A stretch of DNA of 64,000 nt, taken from positions 310,001-374,000 of the forward strand of contig NZ_BARF01000014.1 of NCBI RefSeq assembly GCF_000367365.1, in the 5' to 3' direction. Every line of letters begins with the position of its first letter. Position 1 is the first letter of the stretch. The stretch comes from Streptomyces prunicolor NBRC 13075. Its GTDB lineage: Bacteria > Actinomycetota > Actinomycetes > Streptomycetales > Streptomycetaceae. Positions 1 to 9,157 of this stretch are shown in pieces. Under the pieces are notes generated by a model. It made no database searches and had not been told where the DNA came from. It worked only from the letters and a program-made list of their open reading frames with translations. The translations under genes and the position numbers were made by a program.

Positions 1-420
1 GCGGAACTGCTGGAAGTCCTGTGGGGGCGTGCCTCGACGGCGCCCGCGTCCGCCTCGCAGCTGCGGGTCCTGTTCATCCTGGAACACCACGAGGGCATCA
101 ACCTGCGCACCCTCGCCGACCACCTCGCCTCGACCCCGCCGTCGACCAGCCGGCTGTGCGACCGTCTGCAGGCCGCCGGGTTCGTCGACCGCGAGGTGAG
201 CCCCACGGACCGGCGCGAGGTGCGCCTGTACCTCAGCAGCCTGGGGCGGTCCTTCTTGTCGGACCTGCGGGCCCGGCGCGAGGAGGCGCTCGGGGCGGTG
301 CTGGCGCAGATGCCGGCCGCCGGGCGCAGCGCGCTGCTCACCGGCCTTGAGGCGTTCTGCGCGGTGGCCGCGGAGCAGATACACGACCACGGCGGCTCCT
401 CCGGCAGCCGTACTGCCTGA
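1..420 (+). CDS. MarR family transcriptional regulator (5' truncated)
   Basis: The reading frame is open from the first base, so the start lies outside the window and 139 residues are visible. A winged helix-turn-helix runs over roughly visible residues 18-80: an aromatic-poor helix, then LRTLADHL and STSRLCDRLQ as the helix-turn-helix, and the wing around DRREVRLYL. A helical dimerisation tail follows. This is the MarR pattern: a dimeric repressor that usually senses small phenolic or oxidative ligands. The nearest visible neighbour is dps, transcribed towards it. The target cannot be inferred because the promoter side is missing. Confidence 0.85.
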   Translation, partial: AELLEVLWGRASTAPASASQLRVLFILEHHEGINLRTLADHLASTPPSTSRLCDRLQAAGFVDREVSPTDRREVRLYLSSLGRSFLSDLRARREEALGAVLAQMPAAGRSALLTGLEAFCAVAAEQIHDHGGSSGSRTA

Positions 421-431
421 CCGAGCCGCCC

Positions 432-456
432 GACAGCCGCCCGGTCGGCGGCTGTC
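432..456 (+). terminator. Hairpin terminator after the MarR gene
   Basis: A perfect 10-bp stem (GACAGCCGCC paired with GGCGGCTGTC, 5-nt loop) starts 11 bp after the MarR stop codon. No U-tract follows, which is usual for Streptomyces terminators. Confidence 0.6.
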
Positions 457-640
457 TGCTGTTCGTGGCCGGTGCACGGAGTGGCCCCCGCCGACCGGGA
501 CATCCCAGATCCTTCCCCCTGCTGCGACAACACCCGCTACTTTCTTGCCTCATGGCCATAGTTGTCAAACGGCAAGTTTCGCGGTTGGCGGTGCCGACGT
601 GCGGTCGAGCGGGGGAAGTTCGGTGCAGGTTGGGGGCCGG

Positions 641-1213
641 TCAGCCGAGTTCGGCGCCCTTCGCGGCCGCCTCGGACTCGGAGTGCGCGTCACTGGTGGC
701 AAGCGTGCCGCCGGCGCTCTCCAGGTGCGCCCGCACGAACCACTGGAACTGCTCCAGGTCGCGCAGCTGCCCGATCAGCAGGTCCTCGGTGGCGGGGTCG
801 ATGTCGCCCGCCTCCTTGATCCCGGCGCGGACGTCCTCGATCAACCCCGTGTAGACGAGGTTGAGCGCGCCGAGGTGGGCGATGGCGTCGGCCCGGCCGA
901 TCGAGTAGTCGTCCCAGGTGCGCTCGGCGACCAGCGTGCCCGGGGTGCCCGGCGCGACTCCGCCCAGTGCGGCGATGCGCTCGGCCACGTCGTCGGCCAT
1001 CTCGCGCACCCGGTCGACCTGCGGGTCGATCATCTCGTGCACGGCGATGAAGTGCGGCCCGACGACGTTCCAGTGCACGTGCTTCAACGTCAGGTGGAGA
1101 TCGTTCAGCGAGTGGAGCCGCAGCCGCAGCACGCCGATCAGCCGGCCCGCGGCCTCGCGCTGGATGCCGGGAACGGTGTACTTCGGGGTCAGGTCCTTGA
1201 TCTCCTCGGTCAT
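641..1213 (-). CDS. dps: Dps-type ferritin-like DNA-protection protein
   Basis: This 190-aa protein has the Dps four-helix signature. The inter-subunit ferroxidase residues are visible as H47 (in HVHWNVVGPHF), H59, D63 and E78. Dps dodecamers oxidise Fe(II) with hydrogen peroxide, store the iron and shield nucleoid DNA under stress. The C-terminal tail is short and acidic (ESEAAAKGAELG) rather than Lys-rich, so DNA binding, if any, would not come from that tail. The ATG is preceded by GAGGTG at good spacing. It lies 97 bp downstream of the ThDP enzyme gene on the same strand and may also have its own promoter. Confidence 0.93.
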   Translation of the reverse strand: MTEEIKDLTPKYTVPGIQREAAGRLIGVLRLRLHSLNDLHLTLKHVHWNVVGPHFIAVHEMIDPQVDRVREMADDVAERIAALGGVAPGTPGTLVAERTWDDYSIGRADAIAHLGALNLVYTGLIEDVRAGIKEAGDIDPATEDLLIGQLRDLEQFQWFVRAHLESAGGTLATSDAHSESEAAAKGAELG

Positions 1214-1310
1214 GGTTCACCTCAGGTCATTCGGTAGGGCGTGCGGTTCCTTACCTGGTCACGGGTGCCCCGGTGCGGCGAGGTCAGACATCCCGTCCTT
1301 GAGCGATACG

Positions 1311-3113
1311 TCACGATTGGCCCGAGTGCCCTCCGCCGGGCAGCAGATCCTGGATCTTCGCCTTGAACCCCTGCCTGAGCACGGCGGCGCGATCGCTGTC
1401 GCCCTTGAGCACGGAGGACGCGGCGGCCTCGATCTGCTCCAGGGTGGAGTGCGGCGGGATCGGCGGTACGGCGGGGTCGGTCACGAAGTCCAGCACGCAC
1501 GGCCGGTCGGCGGCCAGCGCGCTCTCCCAGGCGCCGGTCACCTCGTCCGGCTTCTCCACCCGGATGCCGGTCAGGCCGAGAGAGCGGGCGAAGTCGGCGT
1601 AGGCGACGTCCGGGATCGACTGCGAGGGCAGGAACTGCGGTGCGCCCTCCAGGCCGCGCATCTCCCAAGTCACCTGATTCAGATCCCGGTTGTTGAGCAC
1701 GGCGACGATGAGCCGCGGATCGGCCCATTCCTGCCAGTACTTGGCGACGGTGATCAGCTCGGCCATGCCGTTCATCTGCATCGCCCCGTCCCCGACGAGC
1801 GCGATGGCCGGCCGGTCACCGTGCGCGAACTTCGCACCGATGGCATACGGCACCCCCGCACCCATCGAGGCGAGCGTCCCCGACAGCGAGCCGCGCATCG
1901 CACCCCTCAACTTCAGGTGCCGGGCATACCAGTTGGCGGCCGAACCGGAGTCGGCGGACAGGATCACGTCGTCCGGGAGCAGACCACTGAGCGCGTGCAC
2001 GACGTACTCGGGGTTGACCGGATCGGCCTCTACGGCGGCCCGCCGCTCCATGACCTCCCACCAACGGGCCACATTGGCCTCGATCTTGACCCGCCACGCC
2101 GGATCCTCCATCTGCTCCAGCAACGGCAGCAGCCGACGCAGCGTGGCGGCGGCGTCACCGACCAGGTTCACCTCGAAGGGATAGCGCATCCCCACCATGT
2201 GCGGATCGATGTCGATCTGCACGGCCCGCGCCTTCCCGAACTTCGGCAGGAACTGCGAGTAGGGGAACGACGACCCGATCACCAGCAGCGAGTCGCACTC
2301 GCGCATCATCTCGTACGACGGCCGGGTGCCCAACAGCCCGATCGCGCCCGTGACATAGGGAAGATCGTCGTCCAACGCGTCCTTGCCGAGCAGGGCTTTG
2401 GCGACCCCGGCACCGAGCCGGTCGGCGACCGCCTTCACCTCCGCACGGGCACCCCGCGCACCCTGCCCGATCAAGATGGCTGTCTTTCCACCGGAGTTGA
2501 GCACATCGGCGGCCCGCCGCAGGTCGTCGTCGTCCGGCACCGTCGTGTAGTGCGGCATGCCCGGACTGGACGGCACCATCTTGAAGGCGTGCTCGGGCGG
2601 GGCGTAGGGGAGGTCCTGGACGTCGGCCGGGATGATCACGGCGGTCACCGTGCGGCGGGCCATGGCGGTGCGCAGTGCCCGGTCGAGGACGTTCGGCAAC
2701 TGCTCCGGGACGGTGACCATTTCACAGAAGTCGGAGGCGACGTCCTTGTAGGGGCTCAGCAGATCGACCTCCTGCTGGTAACTGCCGCCCAGGGCACTGC
2801 GGTTGGTCTGCCCGACGATCGCGACGACGGGCACGTGGTCGAGCTTCGCGTCGTAGAGGCCGTTGAGGAGATGGATGGCGCCGGGTCCCGAAGTGGCCAC
2901 GCAGACACCGGCCTTGCCGGAGAACTTGGCGTACCCGACGGCCTCGAACGCGGCCATCTCCTCGTGCCGTGCCTGGACGAAACGGGGGTTGTCGTCCGCG
3001 CGGCCCCAGGCGGCGAGCAGGCCGTTGATGCCGTCGCCCGGGTAGGCGAAGACGTGGGTGACGTCCCACTCGCGCAATCGCTGGAGGAGGTGGTCCGAGA
3101 CCTTGGTGACCAT
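1311..3113 (-). CDS. ThDP-dependent pyruvate oxidase/dehydrogenase-like enzyme
   Basis: A 600-aa thiamine-diphosphate enzyme with the usual order: N-terminal PYR domain (FAYPGDGINGLLAAW, catalytic Glu in RHEEMAAFEAVGYAK), central FAD/Rossmann-like domain, and C-terminal PP domain with the ThDP/Mg motif (VGDGAMQMNG ... AVLNNRDLNQ). It groups with pyruvate:quinone oxidoreductase (PoxB), pyruvate oxidase and acetolactate-synthase-like proteins, which decarboxylate pyruvate or related 2-oxo acids. Substrate cannot be fixed by eye. I chose the ATG at 3113 because GGAAGGA sits about 9 nt upstream; an in-frame extension to 3188 has no better site. It lies upstream of dps, which suggests a stress or stationary-phase role. 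Confidence is high for the family and moderate for the reaction. Confidence 0.88.
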   Translation of the reverse strand: MVTKVSDHLLQRLREWDVTHVFAYPGDGINGLLAAWGRADDNPRFVQARHEEMAAFEAVGYAKFSGKAGVCVATSGPGAIHLLNGLYDAKLDHVPVVAIVGQTNRSALGGSYQQEVDLLSPYKDVASDFCEMVTVPEQLPNVLDRALRTAMARRTVTAVIIPADVQDLPYAPPEHAFKMVPSSPGMPHYTTVPDDDDLRRAADVLNSGGKTAILIGQGARGARAEVKAVADRLGAGVAKALLGKDALDDDLPYVTGAIGLLGTRPSYEMMRECDSLLVIGSSFPYSQFLPKFGKARAVQIDIDPHMVGMRYPFEVNLVGDAAATLRRLLPLLEQMEDPAWRVKIEANVARWWEVMERRAAVEADPVNPEYVVHALSGLLPDDVILSADSGSAANWYARHLKLRGAMRGSLSGTLASMGAGVPYAIGAKFAHGDRPAIALVGDGAMQMNGMAELITVAKYWQEWADPRLIVAVLNNRDLNQVTWEMRGLEGAPQFLPSQSIPDVAYADFARSLGLTGIRVEKPDEVTGAWESALAADRPCVLDFVTDPAVPPIPPHSTLEQIEAAASSVLKGDSDRAAVLRQGFKAKIQDLLPGGGHSGQS

Positions 3114-3247
3114 GGGCGGGGGTCCTTCCGATGGGGGTGTCCGTCCGGTACGGACCTTCGGGTACCCCGGAAGTCGCTCCGACGACATGCCGCGGGCCGG
3201 AAGCCCTCGGCCTCCGGCCCGTTGTGCGGCTCTGTCCCTCCGACTCG

Positions 3248-3427
3248 TCAGTCGTCGCCTCTGACGATGTTGCCCTCGGTGAGCATGTGCGGAGGTGGTG
3301 TCACGCTGTTGTCCTCGACGGGTGGGATGCAGGTGCGTACGGCCTTCCCGCTACGGCGACGGGCCTTCGCCCAACCGGTCTCGGGCGGCAGACGCAGTTC
3401 TTCCTTCTTGACGGTGCGCGCGGTCAC
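3248..3427 (-). CDS. Possible small protein (59 aa)
   Basis: In the 430-bp gap between two minus-strand genes there is a GTG-initiated reading frame of 59 codons with strongly GC-rich third positions. The peptide is basic in its first half (ARTVKKEEL ... WAKARRRSGKAVRT) and acidic at the end. I recognise no family. A weak GAAG lies 5 nt before the GTG. It sits co-directionally between the esterase gene and the ThDP enzyme gene. It may be a real small gene or chance; codon bias is the main support. Confidence 0.4.
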   Translation of the reverse strand: MTARTVKKEELRLPPETGWAKARRRSGKAVRTCIPPVEDNSVTPPPHMLTEGNIVRGDD

Positions 3428-3544
3428 AGCGCTTCAACTTCTCTCTCTGTGTGGAATGTGTGGTCCCTTGAGCCAACCGTTCGGGTCCCCTCCGGGCACG
3501 GAATCAAACGCCGCCGGGCGGACTCGGATCGCGGACCGTGGCGA

Positions 3545-4372
3545 TCAACTCCGGGCGAACTCAAGAAGATCGGCGTTGAATCGCTCGGCGAATTTCGGCA
3601 CCATCGCCAGGCCGTGCGGAGCGCCCGGATACACCTTGTAGATCGCGTCCTTGACGAGCTTCGAAGATTTGTCGCCGGAGGCCACGATGGGAACGATCTG
3701 GTCGTCGTCGCCGTGCACGATCAATGTGGGGACGTCGATCTTCTTGAGGTCTTCGGTGAGATCGGTCTCGGAGAATGCCTTGACGCAGTCATAAGCGCCC
3801 TTGATCCCCACGGTCATGCTCCAGAGCCAGAACGCGTCACGGGTTCCCTGGGTGACGGTCGAGTCGTCCCGGTTGGCGCCGTAGAACGAGGCGCTGAGAT
3901 CTTTGTAGAACTGCGAACGGTCCGCCGCCACACCATTGCGGATGTCGTCGAAGACGTCGATCGGCAGCCCTTCCGGATTCGCGTCGGTCTTGAGCATGAG
4001 CGGCGGGATCGCCCCGAGCAGGACGGCCTTGGCGACCCGGCCGGAGCCGTGCCGGCCGATGTAGCGGGTGACCTCACCGCCGCCGGTCGAGTGCCCGACC
4101 AGGATCACGTCATGCAGATCCAGAGCCTCGATGACCGACGCCAGGTCGTCGGCGTACGTGTCGAGGTTGTTGCCCTCCCAGGGCTGACCGGAACGCCCGC
4201 CCCCACGCCGGTCGTGGGCCACGGCCCGGAAGCCGTTGTCGGCCATCAACTTCAGTTGGGGATCCCACGCGTCGGCGGTCAGCGGCCAACCGTGGGAGAA
4301 GACGACGGGCTGCCCCGCGCCCCAGTCCTTGTAGAAGATCTGTGTGCCGTCCGAGCTGGTGGCGAAGGGCAT
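3545..4372 (-). CDS. Alpha/beta hydrolase, non-haem haloperoxidase/perhydrolase type
   Basis: A 275-aa alpha/beta-hydrolase with oxyanion loop HGWP (about residue 28), nucleophile elbow GHSTGG (Ser95), acid in GDDDQ near residue 227 and catalytic His in GAPHG near the C-terminus. This composition matches the cofactor-free chloroperoxidase/arylesterase family, which hydrolyses aryl esters and forms peracids that can halogenate. It is cytoplasmic, with no signal peptide. GGAGG precedes the ATG. It is first in a minus-strand series with the small ORF, the ThDP enzyme and dps, though the 430-bp gap argues against tight coupling with the ThDP gene. Confidence 0.9.
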   Translation of the reverse strand: MPFATSSDGTQIFYKDWGAGQPVVFSHGWPLTADAWDPQLKLMADNGFRAVAHDRRGGGRSGQPWEGNNLDTYADDLASVIEALDLHDVILVGHSTGGGEVTRYIGRHGSGRVAKAVLLGAIPPLMLKTDANPEGLPIDVFDDIRNGVAADRSQFYKDLSASFYGANRDDSTVTQGTRDAFWLWSMTVGIKGAYDCVKAFSETDLTEDLKKIDVPTLIVHGDDDQIVPIVASGDKSSKLVKDAIYKVYPGAPHGLAMVPKFAERFNADLLEFARS

Positions 4373-4604
4373 GGCGTGTTCCTCCAGAAATGAGCGAACT
4401 GTTTGAGTACGTCACACGAAGATTCGACGACGGCAATGGGGTCAGCGGCGAGAGGCGACCGGAATGAGCACGTCGACCACAACACTCTAGGCGAGGCGAG
4501 GAACTTCCGCGTGTCGAGCGAATTCCTGGCCGCTTCCACCGTAACGCGGGGGTTGGGCGAAAAACGTCAGACCGCAGTTCGATCTTTCGCGCTCGCGCGA
4601 TGGC

Positions 4605-4610
4605 TACCGT
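4605..4610 (+). promoter_or_regulatory. -10 element of a leaderless promoter
   Basis: TACCGT ends exactly 7 nt before the ATG at 4618. No Shine-Dalgarno sequence is present, so the transcript probably begins at the start codon. Confidence 0.5.
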
Positions 4611-4617
4611 TTCGGCC

Positions 4618-5514
4618 ATGCCAGAACTGACAGCACGGAACGTCGGCCCGTCCGGAATCGAGATCGCCTACGAATGTTTCGGTGACCCCGGGTCGCCGCC
4701 GGTCCTCCTGATCATGGGAGCGGGCGCTCAGATGATCAATTGGCCGGAGGAATTCTGCCAGGCGCTGGTCGACCGGGGTCTGCACGTGATCCGCTTCGAC
4801 ACCCGCGACGCCGGCCGCTCGACCCACTTCCCCGACGCACCCGTACCGGATTTCGCGGCGGCCCTGGCCGGCGACTTCTCCACGGCGTCGTACACGCTCT
4901 CCGACCTGGCGGCCGACGCCGTGGGCCTGCTCGACGCACTCGGCATCACCGGGGCACACCTCGTCGGCTCGTCGATGGGCGGGATGATCGCCCAGATGAT
5001 CGCGATCGAGTACCCGGAGCGGGTCCGCTCGCTCACCTCGATGATGTCCACGACCGGCGAGCGGGGCGTGGGGGAGGCCGACTTCTCCCTGTTCGCCGAA
5101 CTGGGAGCACCGCCGCAGGACCGGGAGGCCTTCGTCGAGTGGCAGGTGCGTGCCCTGCGGCTCGCCGCGTCCCCGGGCTTCGCGTTCGACGCGGTCGCGG
5201 CGGCCGAGCGGGCCGGACGTGTCTTCGACCGGGGCTACGACGCCCTCGGCATCCAGCGCCAGGGCCTCGCGGTGGTGGCCACGGGCGACCGTACCGAACG
5301 GCTGCGGTCACTGCGGGTGCCCGCACTGGTGGTGCACGGCGCCGCCGACCTCGTGTGCGACGTGAGCGGCGGTCGCGCCACGGCCGCCGCCGTTCCGGGC
5401 GCCGACCTGCTGATCCGGGAGGGAATGGGCCACAGCCTCCCGCGCGAACTGTGGCCCGAACTCACCGACCGCATCGGCGAGTTCATCCACCACGCCGAGA
5501 CGGTCACCGCCTGA
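4618..5514 (+). CDS. Alpha/beta hydrolase (aclacinomycin-methylesterase-like)
   Basis: A 298-aa alpha/beta-hydrolase with a G-A-G-A oxyanion stretch near residue 34, FDTRDAGRS near residue 60, nucleophile elbow GSSMGG (Ser119), acid in VHGAADLVCD and His in GMGHSLP near the C-terminus. The spacing and the MINWP segment resemble RdmC-type esterases and related putative hydrolases; the substrate is unknown. I chose the ATG at 4618 because a -10-like TACCGT lies 7 nt upstream, giving a leaderless start. An upstream in-frame ATG at 4600 is possible but has no ribosome-binding site. It is transcribed divergently from the haloperoxidase-type gene. Confidence 0.85.
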   Translation: MPELTARNVGPSGIEIAYECFGDPGSPPVLLIMGAGAQMINWPEEFCQALVDRGLHVIRFDTRDAGRSTHFPDAPVPDFAAALAGDFSTASYTLSDLAADAVGLLDALGITGAHLVGSSMGGMIAQMIAIEYPERVRSLTSMMSTTGERGVGEADFSLFAELGAPPQDREAFVEWQVRALRLAASPGFAFDAVAAAERAGRVFDRGYDALGIQRQGLAVVATGDRTERLRSLRVPALVVHGAADLVCDVSGGRATAAAVPGADLLIREGMGHSLPRELWPELTDRIGEFIHHAETVTA

Positions 5515-5539
5515 CCGTCTGCGCCTGACCGCTTTGCCG

Positions 5540-6625
5540 CTAACCCCGGCTCGTGTCGCCGCGTGCCCACTGGGCGGCTCTGACTGTTCCCTCCCTGATG
5601 TCCTGCTGGGGGAGTTGAAGGCCGAGTGAGACCTCCAGCGCGTGGAAGTACAGCTCGAAGTCGTCGATCAGTTCGGGGTGGTCCAGTTCGGCGCGGCGCA
5701 AAGCCCGGTTGAGGAAGTCGAGTTGGCCGCCCCGGTAGTAGGGGGCTCGGCCCCGCTGGTACCAGATCAACTCCAGCGTGCCCCGGCCGTCGTCGACGCG
5801 GTGGCCGTCGCGGGTGTAGGCGAAGGAGTAGAGACCCTTCGCGGAGGTGGCGGTCAGCCGCAGGGTCTCCGTGACTCCGAGTCGGGCGAGAGCCGTGCTG
5901 TCGGCCCGGATGCCGGGTGGTGTCTCGTGGTACATCAGAAACGCCCAGCCGCCCGCCTCCCCGAAGCAGAAGGTCTGCCAGTCGGTCTCCCAGCGTTCGA
6001 GGCCGGACTCGTCCCTGTTGCGCAGATCCAACAGCCGTGTCCCGGCGGTGACTTGTTCCGGGTCGGCTCCGTGGAGCAGGGCGATCTGCTCGGCGCTGAC
6101 GCCCTCGCCGCGGAAGAAGGCGAGGGTGGTGCAGGGGTCCTGGTCGCGCCATCCGCGGACGATCCAGGCGAAGCGCTCCAGGGGGTCACGTCCACACGGC
6201 CGCGTCGTCCGCGTACGGTGCATGTCGGCTACGGCGCTCATGCCGCCGTCGCGGAATCTGCTTCCCCACGCGGGGTTGATCCGGTCCAGCAACTCGGCCT
6301 GCCCGCTGACCAGATTGACGGCGGGACCGCGGCCGGGGGAGTGGGTCACGATGTGTTCGGCGAGATCATGGACCGCTTGCTCCGCGACGAAGTACAGCAC
6401 CTGGTCGTGGTCCTGGGTGGCGAAGACCTCCCGGTGGGTGTCCCGGTAACCGCGTACGGTGCTGTCCTCGTCCAGGACGAGGAAGAGGCCACTGGGATCG
6501 ACTGCACCGTGCCTGTGCTGGTCCCGCGATGTGCGGACGGGCGGGAACATCACGTCGTCGAGCAGGTCGGAGCCCGCCGCTGTGGTGTGCCACGCGCGTC
6601 TGAGTGCGGCCTCCGTTGTCTGCAT
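5540..6625 (-). CDS. Protein of unknown function (361 aa)
   Basis: I do not recognise this protein. It is soluble, with no signal peptide or membrane segment. The N-terminal half begins MQTTEAALRRAWH and carries VLDEDSTVRGY and QVLYFVAEQAV; the C-terminal half is rich in aromatic residues (GGWAFLMYHETPPG, LELIWYQRGRAPYYRGG). The layout suggests two domains, as in some bacterial polymorphic-toxin immunity or sensor proteins, but no motif proves this. The ATG at 6625 is preceded by CATACT seven nt upstream, which would fit a leaderless start; a much longer in-frame extension runs into the divergent methyltransferase gene. It converges on the esterase gene with 25 bp between them. Confidence 0.7.
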   Translation of the reverse strand: MQTTEAALRRAWHTTAAGSDLLDDVMFPPVRTSRDQHRHGAVDPSGLFLVLDEDSTVRGYRDTHREVFATQDHDQVLYFVAEQAVHDLAEHIVTHSPGRGPAVNLVSGQAELLDRINPAWGSRFRDGGMSAVADMHRTRTTRPCGRDPLERFAWIVRGWRDQDPCTTLAFFRGEGVSAEQIALLHGADPEQVTAGTRLLDLRNRDESGLERWETDWQTFCFGEAGGWAFLMYHETPPGIRADSTALARLGVTETLRLTATSAKGLYSFAYTRDGHRVDDGRGTLELIWYQRGRAPYYRGGQLDFLNRALRRAELDHPELIDDFELYFHALEVSLGLQLPQQDIREGTVRAAQWARGDTSRG

Positions 6626-6819
6626 GGGCGTCAGTATGCAAGGGACCACTCTTGCGATCGCCGTCGGGTGTCTCTTCAAGTGGCGGGACAGGCACGGTAG
6701 TTGGGTCCCTGGGGGCGGACTCCGGCAGGCAGCAATGATGTGCCACCCAGGTACCGGAGTTGGCCCGTGGCAGGGAAATGCGTTGGACAACTCACCGGCA
6801 GGCGGCGACCGTTGGCGGA

Positions 6820-7563
6820 ATGCGACAGGAGAAGATCTGGGACGCCGATGCCGCCCAGCGGTACGACACCCCCGGCACCGGCATGTTCGTGCCCGGCACG
6901 CTGGAGCCGACCGTGGACCGCCTCGCACAGCTCGCGGGGGATGGAGCGGCGCTTGAATTCGCCATCGGGACCGGCCGGGTCGCCGTCCCGCTCGCCGAGC
7001 GTGGAGTCCCGGTCACCGGCGTCGAGTTGTCGGTGCCGATGGTGGAGCAACTGCGCACCAAGGCCGACGAAGCGACGATCCCCGTGATCATCGGTGACAT
7101 GGCGACCACCGTCGCCCCCGGCACGTACAGCCTGGTCTATCTCGTCTACAACACGATCTCGAACCTGCTCACCCAGGCCGAGCAGGTCGAGTGTTTCCGC
7201 AACGCCGCCCGTCATCTCACGCCCGGCGGACGGTTCGTGATCGAGCTCTGGGTACCGGAGCTGCGCAAACTCCCGCCGGGGCAGAAGGCGACCGTCTGGC
7301 GGACCGACTCCGACTACATCGGCCTGGACACCTACGACGTCCTGCGCCAGCACGTCGTGTCGCACCACTTCCGGTACGACGAGACCGAGCAGGCGCGGCT
7401 GTACCGCAGCCCTCACCGGTACATCTGGCCGACCGAACTCGACCTCATGGCCCAGCTGGCCGGGTTCGAGCTGGAGTGCAGGCACGGGGACTGGTCCGGC
7501 GCCGACTTCACCGCCGAGTCGCGCAATCACGTTTCCGTCTACCGGGTGCCGACGACGCCGTAG
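6820..7563 (+). CDS. Class I SAM-dependent methyltransferase
   Basis: A 247-aa Rossmann methyltransferase. Motif I is ALEFAIGTGRVAVPLA (about residues 45-60), followed by the acidic beta-2 end GVELSVPMVEQL, motif II around VIIGDMATT and the post-motif LTPGGRFVIELW. It belongs to the broad Methyltransf_11/25 group; acceptor substrate is unknown. I set the start at MRQEKIWD because the upstream in-frame residues are low-complexity and overlap the divergent promoter region. No partner enzyme is adjacent. Confidence 0.85.
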   Translation: MRQEKIWDADAAQRYDTPGTGMFVPGTLEPTVDRLAQLAGDGAALEFAIGTGRVAVPLAERGVPVTGVELSVPMVEQLRTKADEATIPVIIGDMATTVAPGTYSLVYLVYNTISNLLTQAEQVECFRNAARHLTPGGRFVIELWVPELRKLPPGQKATVWRTDSDYIGLDTYDVLRQHVVSHHFRYDETEQARLYRSPHRYIWPTELDLMAQLAGFELECRHGDWSGADFTAESRNHVSVYRVPTTP

Positions 7564-7593
7564 CCGCCTCAACCGGGCGGATGGGTAAGGCAC

Positions 7594-8073
7594 TTACGGC
7601 ATCTGTGTCCCACCGGCTGCGTCGTCCGGGGTGTCCGCCAAGGGGATGCGGGCGGTGATGCGTTTGCCGACGGATTCGCGCTGAGCCTCGAAGCCTCGCG
7701 CCACGGCCCGTACGATCTCCAGGCCGTGCTGGCCGACCCGTTGGGCGTCGGCGGCACGGGCGACCGGCAGCACCGGGTCGGAGTCCCACACCTCCACCTC
7801 GACCAGGGAATCGACGATCCGCAGATCCATCAACACCGGACCGGGCGCGTACTTACGGGCGTTGGTGACCAGCTCGCTCACCACCAACTGCGTGAGATCC
7901 ATGGCACGGGCCGACACCGGCAGCCCGTACTCGACCTGCGCCCGGGCCAGGAAGGTCGCGGCCAGCCGACGGGCCTCGGCGATGCACGAGCCGTCGCCGT
8001 CCAACGCCACGGTGGACCGAAGGGCCGGGGCCTGCGGTGCTGGGTCGTCGTCCTCCGATGAATCTGGTTGCAT
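7594..8073 (-). CDS. Anti-sigma-factor-like ATP-binding protein (HATPase_c_2)
   Basis: A 159-aa GHKL ATPase of the RsbW/SpoIIAB type. The N box is SELVTNARKYA, the G1 box VEVWDSDP and the G2 box GQHGLEIVRAVA. Such proteins phosphorylate STAS antagonists or hold sigma factors. The adjacent divergent gene at 8244 encodes a STAS protein, so the two probably form a partner-switch pair. Streptomyces has dozens of these and no sigma factor lies adjacent. The start is uncertain: the ATG at 8073 has GGAAGG some distance upstream, and in-frame GTG/TTG codons extend to 8163. Confidence 0.85.
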   Translation of the reverse strand: MQPDSSEDDDPAPQAPALRSTVALDGDGSCIAEARRLAATFLARAQVEYGLPVSARAMDLTQLVVSELVTNARKYAPGPVLMDLRIVDSLVEVEVWDSDPVLPVARAADAQRVGQHGLEIVRAVARGFEAQRESVGKRITARIPLADTPDDAAGGTQMP

Positions 8074-8243
8074 CCGGATCGTTTCACCGCCTTCCGCGTT
8101 CCCGCGCGTACCCCGTGAAGCGATGCGCACTCCGTCAATCTCCGTCGGCTCCACCGGACACAAGCATCAACCGTACGATGCGGGGCAGCACTTCGGATGA
8201 AAATCCTGATCCGTAACGCTCACCGACCTGTGTATGAGGACAG

Positions 8244-8606
8244 ATGGCGCACACCGAACAAGCGGGACAGCCGGGACGGTTGTCGGTCAGGACCGACGTC
8301 GTCGACGGAACCTTGATCGTGGCTGCTTCCGGAGAGATCGACCAGCAGACAGGCGGCACACTGAGGGAGGCGCTGGAGCCACCGGAGGGCGCCGCACCGC
8401 GCATTGTCATCGACCTGCGCCACGTCACCTTCATGGACTCCAGCGGCATCAACATTCTCATCGCCGTACACACCGCTCTCGCCGAAGCGGGCGGCTGGCT
8501 GCGCCTGGCCGGGGCCGCCGCACCCGTGCTGCGCGTCATCCAACTCGTGGGTATCGACGGCTTCATCGAATGCCGTCCGACGGTCCAACAGGCCCTTGAG
8601 AGCTGA
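8244..8606 (+). CDS. STAS-domain anti-sigma factor antagonist
   Basis: A 120-aa STAS protein. The central strand-turn MDSSGIN (Ser66/67) is the canonical phosphorylation site used by SpoIIAB-like kinases; unphosphorylated antagonist traps the kinase and frees the sigma factor. The N-terminal sequence GRLSVRTDVVDGTLIVAASGEID shows the typical beta-strand core. It diverges from the HATPase gene with a 170-bp shared intergenic region, which supports a functional pair. ATG is preceded by GAGGA. Confidence 0.9.
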   Translation: MAHTEQAGQPGRLSVRTDVVDGTLIVAASGEIDQQTGGTLREALEPPEGAAPRIVIDLRHVTFMDSSGINILIAVHTALAEAGGWLRLAGAAAPVLRVIQLVGIDGFIECRPTVQQALES

Positions 8607-8734
8607 CTGTTGCGGTGACCGTGAAATTTGCTGTGGGGTGGTCGCGGCGCGGTGATGGACAGTGCGCGTGACGGAGATCCTGGAGTTCCCGGCCCTGCTG
8701 GGTGCTCTGCGGGAGTTCGGTCGGAGCTACTCTC

Positions 8735-9157
8735 CTACGCCCCGCTCGTGATCGCGGCGAGTTCCTGATCGAGCGCCGGAGCGATACCGCCGACGTCGCG
8801 GCCGACGCGCCGCCGTACCCTCCGTACGAAGTCCGCGGTGTCCGCGACGGGCAGCCACACGCGTGCGACGGACGGGGAGCCTAGGGCCACCTCGACGCCC
8901 GCGAGCGGGTCCGGCACAGGTCGTACCGTGATGTCTCCGTCGCCGGCCGGGCGCATCAGGCCCAGCGCGAGCAGCTCCCAGGCGAAGGTCCAGGTGACCT
9001 CCATGCCGTCGGGACCGACCAACACCAGCCGCACCGCAAGGCAGTCGTCCGGCCGGTACACCAACTCCGCGGGGACGACGGCCCCTTCGTCTTCCGCCAG
9101 CACCACGAACCCGGTCATGCCGACCCTCAGGGGATTTCCGCCCGAGTGCTTCCTCAC
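8735..9157 (-). CDS. SsgA family sporulation/cell-division regulator (SALP)
   Basis: A 140-aa SsgA-like protein. The diagnostic stretches are VVPAELVYRPDDCLAVRLV, TWTFAWELLALGL, GDGDITVRP and the late hydrophobic WLPVADTADFVRR. SALPs occur only in morphologically complex actinomycetes and guide septum placement and peptidoglycan remodelling, for example SsgB recruiting FtsZ. This paralogue cannot be assigned to a specific SsgB-G class by eye. GTG start with GGAG about 9 nt upstream. It converges on the STAS gene. Confidence 0.85.
   Translation of the reverse strand: MRKHSGGNPLRVGMTGFVVLAEDEGAVVPAELVYRPDDCLAVRLVLVGPDGMEVTWTFAWELLALGLMRPAGDGDITVRPVPDPLAGVEVALGSPSVARVWLPVADTADFVRRVRRRVGRDVGGIAPALDQELAAITSGA

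Noticed and set aside
8668..8751. 27-codon plus-strand frame (VTEILEFPALLGALREFG...) after the STAS gene
   Set aside because: It looks protein-like but overlaps the end of the SsgA-like gene, has no ribosome-binding site and is too short to judge; possibly a truncated gene start.
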